Notes: generated by a model from the sequence alone, not told the origin. A stretch of 36,468 bases of DNA from Lachnospiraceae bacterium (GCA_900751785.1 CAADSM010000038.1:1-36468), one strand, 5' to 3'. Shown: positions 8,577-17,740, counted from the first letter of the stretch. Translations and numbers: made by a program.

Positions 8577-10961
8577 ATGATAAGAGAACGACTTGGAAAA
8601 GAACTGCTGTATTTTGACGGAGGGATGGGAACACTGCTCCAGGAGAGAGGACTGGAGCCGGGAGAGCTTCCGGAGACCTGGAACCTGACTCATGCGGAGG
8701 AGATCAGAGAGATCCATCGAAGCTACATCGAGGCGGGAAGCGATATCATCCTGACGAATACTTTCGGGGCCAATGCGCTCAAATTCCATGACGACAGCTG
8801 CTCCCTGGAAGAAATCGTGAAAAGCGCGGTGGGGCATGTGCGGGCAGCGGCAGAGGCGGCAGGCGCAGAGCGGCCGGTCTATACCGCGCTGGATGTCGGA
8901 CCGACGGGAAAGCTCCTAAAGCCCATGGGAGATCTTGATTTTGAGACCGCATACGAAGCATTTAAAGAGGTTATGATCTATGGGGAAGAGGCAGGAGCAG
9001 ATCTGATCCACATTGAGACGATGAGCGACACCTATGAGCTGAAGGCGGCGGTGCTCGCGGCAAAGGAGAATACCTCCCTTCCTGTGTTCGCTACAACGAT
9101 CTTTGACGAGAGAGGAAAGCTGCTCACCGGGGCGGATGTTCCCTCGGTGATCGCTCTCCTGGAAGGACTCCGTGTGGATGCGCTTGGGATCAACTGCGGC
9201 ATGGGACCGGAGCAGATGTTCCCGGTGCTGGAGCAGTTCCTGAAATATTCTTCCCTGCCGGTCATCGTGAAGCCCAACGCAGGACTGCCGAAGCAGCGGG
9301 ACGGGCAGACTTACTACGACGTGTCACCCGAAGAGTTTGCGGAGGATCTGAAGAAAATCGTGCAGATGGGCGCGTCCGTCGTCGGCGGATGCTGCGGGAC
9401 GACGCCGGCGCACATCCGGGCGATGACAGAGCGGTGCCGCGGTCTGTCGCTGATCCCGGTGACGGAGAAGGAGTACACGGTCGTATCCTCCTACGGACAG
9501 AGCGTTTTCCTCGGGGAGGGATCCAAGATCATCGGAGAACGGATCAATCCAACAGGAAAGAAACGGTTCAAGCAGGCGCTCAAAGAACACGATCTGGACT
9601 ATGTGCTGCGGGAGGGGATCATGCAGCAGGATAAGGGAGCCCATATCCTGGATGTGAACGTGGGACTCCCGGATATCGACGAGCCGGCGCTGATGCGGGA
9701 AGTGGTGCAGGAGCTTCAGAGCGTGACGAACCTGCCGCTCCAGATCGATACCGTGGATGCAGAGGCAATGGAGGGAGCGCTGCGCATCTACAACGGAAAA
9801 GCCATGGTGAACTCCGTCAGCGGCAAGCAGGAGTCCATGGACACTGTATTTCCGCTGATCCGGAAGTACGGAGGCGTGGTCATCGGGCTTACCCTGGATG
9901 AGGATGGAATCCCGGCGGATGCAGAGGGTCGCGTGAGGATCGCGCGAAAGATCATCGACGAAGCCGCGAAGTACGGGATCAGAAAAAAAGATATCGTCAT
10001 TGACGCTCTGGCAATGACGATCAGCTCCGAGCCGGAGGGGGCGAAGGTGACGCTGGAGACGCTCCGCAGGCTTCGGGACGAGGTGGGAGTGTGCACAGTC
10101 CTCGGCGTGTCGAACATCTCCTTCGGACTGCCCAGCCGTCCTATCGTAAACGCTGCATTCTACACTATGGCGATGATGAACGGCTTGAGCGCAGGGATCA
10201 TCAACCCGGCGTCTGAGGATATGATGAAGTCCTGGTATGCATACCATGCGCTGATGAATCTGGATGCAAACTGCGAGAATTACATTGCCAGATATTCCGG
10301 AGCCCAGACTTCTGAACCTGCCGGGGAAAAGAAGGAGAGCGGCATGGGGCTGAAGGCGGCGATCGAGAAGGGACTGAAGGAAGAAGCCCACGTCATCACG
10401 CAGCGGATGGCAGAGACGCAGGCTCCGCTGGATATCATCAACGCCGAACTGATCCCGGCACTGAACAGCGTGGGAGACGGCTTTGAGAAGGGGACTGTGT
10501 TCCTTCCGCAGCTCCTCATGAGCGCGGAGGCAGCCAAGAGTGCCTTCGCCGTCCTGAAAGAGAAGATGGACAAGAGCGGCGAGGTGCAGGAGAAGAAAGG
10601 GAAGATCGTGCTTGCAACTGTGAAGGGCGACATCCATGATATCGGGAAGAATATCGTGAAGGTCCTGCTAGAGAACTACAGCTTCGAGGTGATCGACCTG
10701 GGCAAGGATGTGGCGCCGGAGCTGATCGTGGATACGGTGCTGGAACAGAATATCCGCCTGGTGGGATTGAGCGCGCTGATGACGACCACTGTGGTGAGCA
10801 TGGAGGAGACGATCCGGCAGCTCCGTGAGAGAGCTCCGGGATGCCTCGTGATGGTGGGAGGCGCTGTGCTCAACCAGGATTATGCGGACATGATCGGAGC
10901 GGATTTCTACGGAAAGGACGCCATGCAGTCCGTACATTATGCGCAGGAGGTATTTCAGTAA
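8577..10961 (+). CDS. metH: Cobalamin-dependent methionine synthase, short form
   Basis: A 794-residue cytosolic enzyme moving methyl from 5-methyl-THF to homocysteine through B12. Domains in order: the homocysteine barrel (about 1-290) with Zn ligands Cys207 (GINCGMGP) and Cys272/Cys273 (GGCCGT); the pterin barrel (about 315-560; IGERINPTGKKRFKQAL, DVNVGLPDIDE, NSVSGKQESMD); the MetH cap (about 595-670); and the B12-binding Rossmann domain with DIHDIGKN (cobalt ligand His687), GLSALMTTT and MVGGAV. The activation domain of the 1200-residue E. coli form is absent and is supplied by the preceding gene. ATG 8577 has AAAGGA at 8564-8569. The frame extends to a TTG at 8556, which would fall in that ribosome site. 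Confidence 0.96.
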   Translation: MIRERLGKELLYFDGGMGTLLQERGLEPGELPETWNLTHAEEIREIHRSYIEAGSDIILTNTFGANALKFHDDSCSLEEIVKSAVGHVRAAAEAAGAERPVYTALDVGPTGKLLKPMGDLDFETAYEAFKEVMIYGEEAGADLIHIETMSDTYELKAAVLAAKENTSLPVFATTIFDERGKLLTGADVPSVIALLEGLRVDALGINCGMGPEQMFPVLEQFLKYSSLPVIVKPNAGLPKQRDGQTYYDVSPEEFAEDLKKIVQMGASVVGGCCGTTPAHIRAMTERCRGLSLIPVTEKEYTVVSSYGQSVFLGEGSKIIGERINPTGKKRFKQALKEHDLDYVLREGIMQQDKGAHILDVNVGLPDIDEPALMREVVQELQSVTNLPLQIDTVDAEAMEGALRIYNGKAMVNSVSGKQESMDTVFPLIRKYGGVVIGLTLDEDGIPADAEGRVRIARKIIDEAAKYGIRKKDIVIDALAMTISSEPEGAKVTLETLRRLRDEVGVCTVLGVSNISFGLPSRPIVNAAFYTMAMMNGLSAGIINPASEDMMKSWYAYHALMNLDANCENYIARYSGAQTSEPAGEKKESGMGLKAAIEKGLKEEAHVITQRMAETQAPLDIINAELIPALNSVGDGFEKGTVFLPQLLMSAEAAKSAFAVLKEKMDKSGEVQEKKGKIVLATVKGDIHDIGKNIVKVLLENYSFEVIDLGKDVAPELIVDTVLEQNIRLVGLSALMTTTVVSMEETIRQLRERAPGCLVMVGGAVLNQDYADMIGADFYGKDAMQSVHYAQEVFQ

Positions 10962-11013
10962 TCCAAGCTATAAAACTTTTGGGCAGCTCTTGAAAATGGA
11001 AGAGGGAAAGAAA

Positions 11014-11385
11014 ATGGACAATAATACATATATATGGAGCCAGATCAGTGCGACAGATAGTAAGATCAGCGCATGCCGTTCTGCGCTGGCAGGCATCCGT
11101 GAAGTACTGAACGAATGCTCTGGTTCTCTAGATGGCTGGAAAGCGAACCGCCAAAGAATAGCAGGGGATTCGGATCTGATGAATATCAGAAAGAAAGATG
11201 TCTTTGAAGGTAAAATGGCAGACGAACTTTCGATACAAACGGCAGATGCTGTCGAACAGATCAGCGGGGGAATCGCTAAGGCAGAATCGCTTGAAGCAGC
11301 TCTTGAGAGCCAGATTGCAAGATTGAATAGTACTATTACGGAACTGCAGTCAGAGAGGACGGCTCTTACAAGCATGCTGGAGTAG
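11014..11385 (+). CDS. YwqH-like small helical protein (DUF5082-type)
   Basis: A 123-residue, almost fully helical protein with no signal peptide. The pattern of an early IWSQISATDSKISACRSAL helix, a central KANRQR-containing turn and a long C-terminal coiled coil (SLEAALESQIARLNSTITEL) resembles the YwqH/DUF5082 proteins that precede LXG toxin genes in Bacilli and Clostridia. I infer a role as targeting or chaperone partner of the large toxin encoded downstream. The frame opens at 10939 inside metH, but ATG 11014 with GAGGGAAAG in front is the better start. The stop overlaps the ribosome site of the next gene. Family assignment rests on recall of pattern, not on a search. Confidence 0.6.
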   Translation: MDNNTYIWSQISATDSKISACRSALAGIREVLNECSGSLDGWKANRQRIAGDSDLMNIRKKDVFEGKMADELSIQTADAVEQISGGIAKAESLEAALESQIARLNSTITELQSERTALTSMLE

Positions 11386-11395
11386 GAGGAGAGCT

Positions 11396-11680
11396 ATGAA
11401 AAAGACCGCAGTAATAGAGCAGGAATTTGACAGTATACAAAACCAGATCACGACAGTCCATAGTGAAAATGTAAGGCAGATACATGCTGCTCTCAAAGAG
11501 TTTGAGGAATTAAATACTGCTGCAGGCGGATTTTATTCGGAAGAAATATCACCTAAAATAGCTGCTCTCATAGAAGAGATCAGAAGCCTTGCTGATTTGA
11601 TGGAAGCTGCATACAGCGCACACGAGTATATAATCCGCAGCTTTCGCACTGCAGTAGAGAATTATGACGATTGCCGATAG
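11396..11680 (+). CDS. YwqI-like small helical protein (DUF5344-type)
   Basis: A 94-residue helical protein with no cysteine until near its C-terminus, no signal peptide and no membrane segment. Its size, its position directly after a YwqH-like gene, and the layout of a helix with IEQEFDSIQNQI and a second helix with ALIEEIRSLADLMEAAYSAH resemble the YwqI/DUF5344 group found with LXG toxins. Members are thought to form a helical complex with the toxin N-terminus that the type VII machinery recognises. A strong AGGAGGAG lies at 11385-11392 and the gap to the preceding stop is 10 bases, so translation is probably coupled. Confidence 0.58.
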   Translation: MKKTAVIEQEFDSIQNQITTVHSENVRQIHAALKEFEELNTAAGGFYSEEISPKIAALIEEIRSLADLMEAAYSAHEYIIRSFRTAVENYDDCR

Positions 11681-11690
11681 GGAGAATAAT

Positions 11691-11981
11691 ATGAGTCATG
11701 TAGAATTGAATTATGTCCAGATCACCTCTGCTGTTGACAGACTGTGTGCGGATATTGAGAATAATCAAAATGAGATGAACTCAAGTTATCAAAAACTAAG
11801 GAATGCTTTTCAGCGTTCCGACGGGACAACAGCAGATGCGCTCAGGAATCTTCAGGATGCAGAAAATACAATGATTTTGAATATGCAGGAACTTCTTCGC
11901 AGTCTGGCTGTCAGTGTCCAGGCAGCGGCGGATGAATTGAAAAAGACAGACCAGAATATCTCAGGACGGATGAAAAAGTAA
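11691..11981 (+). CDS. Third small helical (WXG100-like size) protein
   Basis: A 96-residue protein predicted to be all helix: one helix around VDRLCADIENNQNEMNSSY, a break near RSDGTTADALRNLQ, then a second long helix to the lysine-rich end. This two-helix hairpin layout and length match the WXG100/ESAT-6 superfamily, although no WXG triplet is present at the break. It lies between the YwqI-like gene and the large RHS protein. I infer that it is a third partner for export or stability of the large protein. ATG 11691 has GGAG at 11681-11684; the in-frame upstream ATG 11664 overlaps the previous gene. No precise family was recognised. Confidence 0.55.
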   Translation: MSHVELNYVQITSAVDRLCADIENNQNEMNSSYQKLRNAFQRSDGTTADALRNLQDAENTMILNMQELLRSLAVSVQAAADELKKTDQNISGRMKK

Positions 11982-12008
11982 TTCTTGTAAAAGAAAGGAA
12001 TACAGGAT

Positions 12009-15000
12009 ATGGACAGAGTCTTTGAATATGCAGCGGTTAAAGAGATATGCAGGAAATTGAAAAGCATACTGAACGAATCGGAAAATTATATGCATGAGAT
12101 GCAGAGGATAGCAGACAGTGCAGAGCGTGCGCTGGCAAGTGTGCCGTCTTATGCAAAAGAAAGCAGTGTTTCAGACACCGCAGTACAGCTTCGCAGTTCG
12201 ATCAATGAGATAGATCTGAGCAGACTGGAAACTGAGCTGGACAACTGTCTGGAAAGTGTAGAAATGATAGCAGAAGCAGACGGCAGGTATGCAGCAGAGA
12301 CAGAAGGACTGATCGGCGATCTTACAAAAATAAGCGGAGCGATCGAGAGCATCAAGGAGTTTTTGCGTATCAAACCTCTGGAGATGTCTGACGGAGAATT
12401 CTGGCTCCAGATGGAGCTTGTCAGGCATAAATGCAATGACATATTAGGAAATATGGATCAGACACTGAGCCATCTGAAAATGAGCATCAAAGGCCTGGAG
12501 ATGAAGAGCGTATTCTATTCGAAAGATCCGGTAAATCTGTCTACAGGTAATTTTATATATGCACACACAGATATTTCCATTCCCGGATGCTCGCCTATGT
12601 ATTTCAGACGGTTTTATAATTCTGTGAATCGTTATGAGGGATGTCTGGGAAGGGACTGGAATCATAATTTCGAGGTGTCTGTCAAATTATCAGGGAAAGA
12701 AATGGTACTGCATCTGGAAGATGGAAGAGAAGAACGGTTTGTATCTCTGTCGAACGGCGCATATGCGCCTCTTTATCATGACTGTGGAGAATTCTTCCGT
12801 TTGGCTGATGGATGGAAGTACCTTACGCGGGAGCGGAAGGAATACTGTTTTGATGCGGACGGTTTCTGTACGGAGATACAGGAAACGGCAGGCAGTATAC
12901 TCCGTTTTCATTATGGAAAGGAGTCTGGCAGAAGATATTTGCTGAAGGTAGAAAAAAATACCGGAGAATATTTTGAATTTGCATATGATACAGATGCTAA
13001 TTTGTGCAGACTGACAGACCATGCCGGAAGAAAAATTCATTTTACTGTGGAACAGGGAAAACTGACGTCAGTTACTTTGGCGAAAGGCGGCCAGTACCGT
13101 TATAGTTATACTCCTGAGGGGAAACTTTACAGCATCAGGAACCCGGAAGGAATTGCCACGATCACAAATGAATATGATGAACAGATGCGTACTGTCAGGC
13201 AGGGCTTCCCGGACGGAGGTGAGATGCGCTACAGTTATAATGACGAGAAAAAAGAAGTCGTGCTGACCGAGCGAAACGGCTCCCAGATTACCTATGTGCA
13301 CGATGGTCAGTTCCGGGATATCAGGCATATTTACAGGGATGGAGAAGAAAGCTTTGAATATAACCGGTTTAATCAAAAGACAAAATATGTGGACAAGCTG
13401 GGAAATGAAACGATTTATGACTATGACAGTCATGGAAACCGGACATTGATCGTTGACCCGTGTGGCAATAGAATGCAGCTGAAATACGGCAGGTATAATC
13501 GTCTGGAAAAAGTTTCTGTAAATGAAGTGCAGAAAGTGGAAAATATTTTTGACGAGAAAGGCGTTCTTCTGTCGACGACAGATGCAGAGGGAAATACATT
13601 CCGGTTCTGCAGAGATGACAAAAGTCATGTAAGTGAGATCATCCAGCCGGATGGGGGAAGAGTTCTGCTGAAGCGTGATAAAAGAGGAAATATCACCTGC
13701 CTTACTGATCCAAACGGCGCTGAGCATTTTTTTGTATATGATGAGCTAAACCAGGTTTCGGAGACAATTGATGGAAATGGAAATCATACAAGGTATGAGT
13801 ATGATGAAAACGGAAATCTTACAAAGGTCGTCAATGCAGAAGGAAATACAAGGACATACTTGTATAACAGAAATAATAAGGTGATTCAGATCACTGATTT
13901 TGACGGGAGTACCGTCCGGAGAGAGTATAACGCTTTAAATCTTCCGACAAAAATAACCGACCAGGCAGGAAGAATCACGCAGTTTCAGTATGATGCAATG
14001 TGGAATCTATCGGTGGTGACAGCGCCGGACGGAGCAGAGACTGCTTTTGTCTATAATGAGGACAATCATCTGGCACAGATCAGGAATGCCGCTGGTGATG
14101 TGACATCATATACATATGATCCGATGGGAAGAAAGACGAGCAGAACAAACCGTGAAGGGGAGGTTAGCAGATTCCATTATGATGCCCTGGGTAATCTGAT
14201 CAAAGTGGAAGATCCGGAAGGAGGGTGCACCTCATATAAATATGATGCAGAAAGACGTGTTACCTGTGTGAAAGATGCATTGGGAAACGAAGTCCATCTG
14301 AAATATGACAGAAATGGGCGGCTGGTTTTTGAAAGCAATCCGCTGGGAGCTGCAAGGGAATATACATATAACTCTATGGGACAGCTGAATTCCATAAAAA
14401 ATGAGGTGGGACAGATTACGGTATATGAATACGATAAGTGCGGAAATTTGACTCGTATTATATATCCGGAAGGAAAATCAGCTGATTTTACATATGACAA
14501 GAATGGGAATATTAATACATATACGACCCCGAAAGGATATGTGGTCAGATATTATTATGATTCGCTCGACAGGCTTATAAAGAGCGAAGGCCAGGACGGA
14601 GAAAGCAATTGTTACGAATATGACTGTCTGGGCAATGTACTTTCGGTAACAGACAGCCAGGGAGCAAGAACCTGCTATGAATATTCAGTGACAGGAAAGC
14701 TGACAAAAATAACAGACCCTGCCGGAAATGAGACGATACGGAAGTATGACAGCAGAGACAGACTGATTGAAATATGTCAGTTTGGCGGATCAGAAGCAGC
14801 GGGGACAGAGAAGATCGGAGAGCCTGAAGAAAACGGCTTCCGCAGAACCGTTTATGAATATAATATCCTCGGAAAACTGATAAAGATAACGGATAATCTC
14901 GGATGCCCGGAATTGTTTGAGTACGACAAGGCAGGCAGGCTGACCTCTAAAGTAGACAAGGAAGGATATGTAACGGAATACGGATACACAACAGCAGGGC

Positions 15001-17210
15001 TTCTGGAAAGTATCAAATATGCGGACGGAAAAGAAGTAAAGCTTTCTTATAATCCGATCCGGCAGCTGGTGATGGTCGAAGACTGGATCGGAGTGACACG
15101 GCTGGAGAATGATGCCATGGGTCATATAACATGCGCAGAGTATCCGGATGGCAGCAAGGTTTCCTACACTTACGGCAGGAGAGGTGAACGTACAGGAATC
15201 ACATATCCTGATGGAAGGCAGATAAAGTATGAATATAACGGCTTCAGCCGTCTGAGCAGGCTTGGCTGTGAAGAATGGGATATTTCTTATGAATATGATG
15301 ACTGGGGATTTTTGAAGAAAAAGGTTTTCCCTAATAGTTCTGAGACAGAGTATCAGTATGATGCGAAGGGAAAGCTGACTGCCCTCCGGCATTTCAGCGA
15401 GGGAAAACTTGCAGATGAATACTTGTACAAGTATGACTGTCTGGGCAGGAAGGCAGAAGTGATAAAAAGCCGTTCCGATGTAGAAGAAGACAGCGGGAAA
15501 TATGAATATACCTATGATGTGCTCGGCCGACTGACCGATGTGGCCAGAAACGGAACCTTTCTGCGGGCTTATGCATATGATGCTTTCGGCAACCGGACCT
15601 TCATGAGAGATGGCGATCTGGAAACACAGTATATTTATAACGCTTTGGATCAGCTGACAGTCCAGAGGTGTGAAGGAACAGAAAAGAGATATGAGTATGA
15701 TAAGAGAGGAAATCTCAGCCGGATCTCTGAAGACGGGGAGATACAGAATCAATATGTTTACGGACCGGATAACCGCTTACAGCAGGCGTCATCTCATGGA
15801 GAGAAAGCCCTGTATTTTTATAACGGACTTGGACAGCGTGTCGGTAAGGATGTTTATGCGGAAGGGATTCACGGCATTGACGGCGGCGCATCTGATCTGA
15901 TAAGCAGCGTCTCGTATTGTGTGGATACTGCGCGGAGATATCATAATCTCCTTCAGATAAATGAAAATGGCAAGAACCGAAAATTTTTCTGGGATAACGG
16001 CATTGCTGCGCTTGAACAGACGGGAGAGCGGATGTATTACCAGAAAGATGAGCTGGGAAGCCCGATCAGGCTTCTGGATTCGGCTGGCAGCGTGAGGGCG
16101 GATTATGTCTATGATGAATTCGGGAATATGCCGGAGAGAAAAGCGGATACTGAAATTCAGCCATTCAGATTTACAGGATATCAGTATGATAAAATATCGG
16201 AGACATATTTTGCGCAGGCAAGAGAATACAGCTGTGACACCGGACGTTTTATTTCAAAGGATTTCATCAGCGGCTTCAGCCGCGTCCCTGTTACTTTAAA
16301 CAGATATGCATACTGCTTCAATAATCCGATCTGTTTTACAGACCGGACCGGAATGTGGCCTTCGCTGGATGACATCTGTGATACGCTTGGAGACTGGGGA
16401 GATGAGATCGGGAATACCCTGGACAACTGGGGCGACAATATAAACAGCTTTCTGACCGGCGCACGGGAATTCGCAGGACAGGCAGTTGACACGATCGCTG
16501 AAGCAGCATCGGTCGTTGTAGAGCCGGTCGTGACGGGGATTACACAATTAGGAAATGATTTCAGAGTGATCAAGGACACGCTGGTGGGTTTGCTGGAGAT
16601 GCCGGTCGAGTTTATCCTGAACTCACCGGTTATGCTGCTGCCAACTGTAGCAACCCAGATGGGATGGCTTGACTGGGGGCTGGAGATTTTTGATTTTCAC
16701 AGAGATGATGCGGGGATCTTTCATACCTCCCCGGACTGCTGGCAGCAGTATATGGGGTACTGTAATTTCTATGACTGGGCATTTGATGCCGGAACAAGTA
16801 TGGAGAGACAAAAATACCCTGTTATTACTGCGGATGGTCAAGAATACTGTATCTGGATGTGGAAAGGAGATTATCTTAACCTGGGAGCAGGTGCAGAGAC
16901 AGGAATATACACAGGCTGCGAGCCTTTCTGGCAGGTGTCTGTAGAAGATGCAATGCCTATGGAGCTGGCTCTTTATGACAGTAATGGTAATGTGATCCTG
17001 AGTTATGATCCTGAAGATCCTCAATGGTGGATTACCGGTTTTGATCCTATGACACAAGGAGTGCCAGCGGATGATCTTATCGTAATAGGCAGTATAGATA
17101 TGTCGAGCAATCCGGAACTATTTGAATCATTTAAGAAGGCATATGGACAATGGGAAAATTCTGCTCTTTGTTTTGATGAAGAGAACCAGACAGTGTACTA
17201 TATGTGGTAG
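12009..17210 (+). CDS. RHS-repeat polymorphic toxin-like protein with helical N-terminus and DUF4474-like C-terminus
   Basis: A 1733-residue protein without a signal peptide. Residues 1-168 are helical and LXG/WXG-like. From 169 (FYSKDPVNLSTGNF) comes a DUF6531-type segment that precedes RHS shells. From about 270 to 1340 there are more than thirty YD repeats of the type YDxxGN. The RHS-associated core runs from ELGSPIRLLDSAG (about 1348) to the cleavage-type end NRYAYCFNNPICFTDRTGMW (DRTGM at 1445-1449). The last 280 residues are the variable tip: a mildly hydrophobic linker, then from about 1560 a DUF4474-like domain (GIFHTSPDCWQQYMGY, WKGDYLNLGAGAETGIY, QWWITGFDP). RHS shells normally enclose a C-terminal toxin. 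Activity of DUF4474 is unknown to me. A hand count of one line (13801-13860) gave 37% G+C, against 63% for 9181-9240 in metH, suggesting acquired DNA. Confidence 0.85.
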   Translation: MDRVFEYAAVKEICRKLKSILNESENYMHEMQRIADSAERALASVPSYAKESSVSDTAVQLRSSINEIDLSRLETELDNCLESVEMIAEADGRYAAETEGLIGDLTKISGAIESIKEFLRIKPLEMSDGEFWLQMELVRHKCNDILGNMDQTLSHLKMSIKGLEMKSVFYSKDPVNLSTGNFIYAHTDISIPGCSPMYFRRFYNSVNRYEGCLGRDWNHNFEVSVKLSGKEMVLHLEDGREERFVSLSNGAYAPLYHDCGEFFRLADGWKYLTRERKEYCFDADGFCTEIQETAGSILRFHYGKESGRRYLLKVEKNTGEYFEFAYDTDANLCRLTDHAGRKIHFTVEQGKLTSVTLAKGGQYRYSYTPEGKLYSIRNPEGIATITNEYDEQMRTVRQGFPDGGEMRYSYNDEKKEVVLTERNGSQITYVHDGQFRDIRHIYRDGEESFEYNRFNQKTKYVDKLGNETIYDYDSHGNRTLIVDPCGNRMQLKYGRYNRLEKVSVNEVQKVENIFDEKGVLLSTTDAEGNTFRFCRDDKSHVSEIIQPDGGRVLLKRDKRGNITCLTDPNGAEHFFVYDELNQVSETIDGNGNHTRYEYDENGNLTKVVNAEGNTRTYLYNRNNKVIQITDFDGSTVRREYNALNLPTKITDQAGRITQFQYDAMWNLSVVTAPDGAETAFVYNEDNHLAQIRNAAGDVTSYTYDPMGRKTSRTNREGEVSRFHYDALGNLIKVEDPEGGCTSYKYDAERRVTCVKDALGNEVHLKYDRNGRLVFESNPLGAAREYTYNSMGQLNSIKNEVGQITVYEYDKCGNLTRIIYPEGKSADFTYDKNGNINTYTTPKGYVVRYYYDSLDRLIKSEGQDGESNCYEYDCLGNVLSVTDSQGARTCYEYSVTGKLTKITDPAGNETIRKYDSRDRLIEICQFGGSEAAGTEKIGEPEENGFRRTVYEYNILGKLIKITDNLGCPELFEYDKAGRLTSKVDKEGYVTEYGYTTAGLLESIKYADGKEVKLSYNPIRQLVMVEDWIGVTRLENDAMGHITCAEYPDGSKVSYTYGRRGERTGITYPDGRQIKYEYNGFSRLSRLGCEEWDISYEYDDWGFLKKKVFPNSSETEYQYDAKGKLTALRHFSEGKLADEYLYKYDCLGRKAEVIKSRSDVEEDSGKYEYTYDVLGRLTDVARNGTFLRAYAYDAFGNRTFMRDGDLETQYIYNALDQLTVQRCEGTEKRYEYDKRGNLSRISEDGEIQNQYVYGPDNRLQQASSHGEKALYFYNGLGQRVGKDVYAEGIHGIDGGASDLISSVSYCVDTARRYHNLLQINENGKNRKFFWDNGIAALEQTGERMYYQKDELGSPIRLLDSAGSVRADYVYDEFGNMPERKADTEIQPFRFTGYQYDKISETYFAQAREYSCDTGRFISKDFISGFSRVPVTLNRYAYCFNNPICFTDRTGMWPSLDDICDTLGDWGDEIGNTLDNWGDNINSFLTGAREFAGQAVDTIAEAASVVVEPVVTGITQLGNDFRVIKDTLVGLLEMPVEFILNSPVMLLPTVATQMGWLDWGLEIFDFHRDDAGIFHTSPDCWQQYMGYCNFYDWAFDAGTSMERQKYPVITADGQEYCIWMWKGDYLNLGAGAETGIYTGCEPFWQVSVEDAMPMELALYDSNGNVILSYDPEDPQWWITGFDPMTQGVPADDLIVIGSIDMSSNPELFESFKKAYGQWENSALCFDEENQTVYYMW

Positions 17211-17221
17211 GAGGGTTACTT

Positions 17222-17740
17222 ATGAAAAAAATGACAGTAATTATATTGTGTATTGCAGTTGCAGTCTGTGTCTGCGGCTGCCTGAGCAGAAGAGAGGGAG
17301 TTACGAGAGAATTCCTCTCGGAACAAGATGCGGCGGAAAATATGCTGGAAGAGATTATCAAGTGTACAGAAGAAGGCGATACAGAATCTTTTATGGACTT
17401 GTTTTCTGACTATTCCAGGAACAGCCAGCCGGAACTGGAAGAGCAGATAAGAGAGATGATGGATTTCTATGAGGGAAAAATGGAAAGCTATCAAGGAAAT
17501 GCCAGCTCTCATGAGAAAAGTGAATACGGAAGCACTGTCTATAGTGAATTAAAGGCGCATTATACTGTCATTACAGATAAGGACAATTATGAGATTGCTT
17601 TTCAGTATCGAATGATTGATGCAGAAGATCCGGATCAGGAAGGGCTTGTTTCATTTGAAATTGCAACGGAAGAAGCGTATCAGCAGGATGACTTCAAATG
17701 GATGTGCGAGGATAATCCGGGGGTATATGTACAGAGATGA
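17222..17740 (+). CDS. Lipoprotein, DUF5104-like; candidate immunity protein
   Basis: A 172-residue protein with a lipoprotein signal: positively charged MKKM, a hydrophobic stretch and the lipobox VCGC with Cys20 as the lipidation site (Cys at -2 is slightly unusual). The mature part is acidic, with LEEIIKCTEEGDTESFMDLF, EEQIREMMDFYEGKMESYQG, a strand-rich centre (ELKAHYTVITDKDNYEIAFQ) and DPDQEGLVSFEI. This layout resembles the DUF5104 lipoproteins of Firmicutes, which have a nuclear-transport-factor-2-like look. Its AGGAGGG overlaps the stop of the RHS gene (17208-17215), so the two are translationally coupled, as expected for a toxin-immunity pair. Surface anchoring implies that the toxin would act outside the cytoplasm. 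The immunity role is inference. Confidence 0.65.
   Translation: MKKMTVIILCIAVAVCVCGCLSRREGVTREFLSEQDAAENMLEEIIKCTEEGDTESFMDLFSDYSRNSQPELEEQIREMMDFYEGKMESYQGNASSHEKSEYGSTVYSELKAHYTVITDKDNYEIAFQYRMIDAEDPDQEGLVSFEIATEEAYQQDDFKWMCEDNPGVYVQR

Noticed and set aside
9324..10637. A 437-codon open frame on the minus strand inside metH
   Set aside because: It is a mirror frame of a well-supported metH; it has low-complexity histidine/leucine-rich content, no ribosome site and no family pattern.
14790..15752. A 320-codon minus-strand frame inside the RHS gene
   Set aside because: It is open because the repeated YD codons give few stops on the opposite strand; it has no start signals and no recognisable domain.
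12600..16100. Repeated short motifs that could suggest a CRISPR or tandem DNA repeat
   Set aside because: The repetition is at protein level (YDxxGN repeats of varying spacing); the DNA units differ and no fixed repeat/spacer pattern exists.
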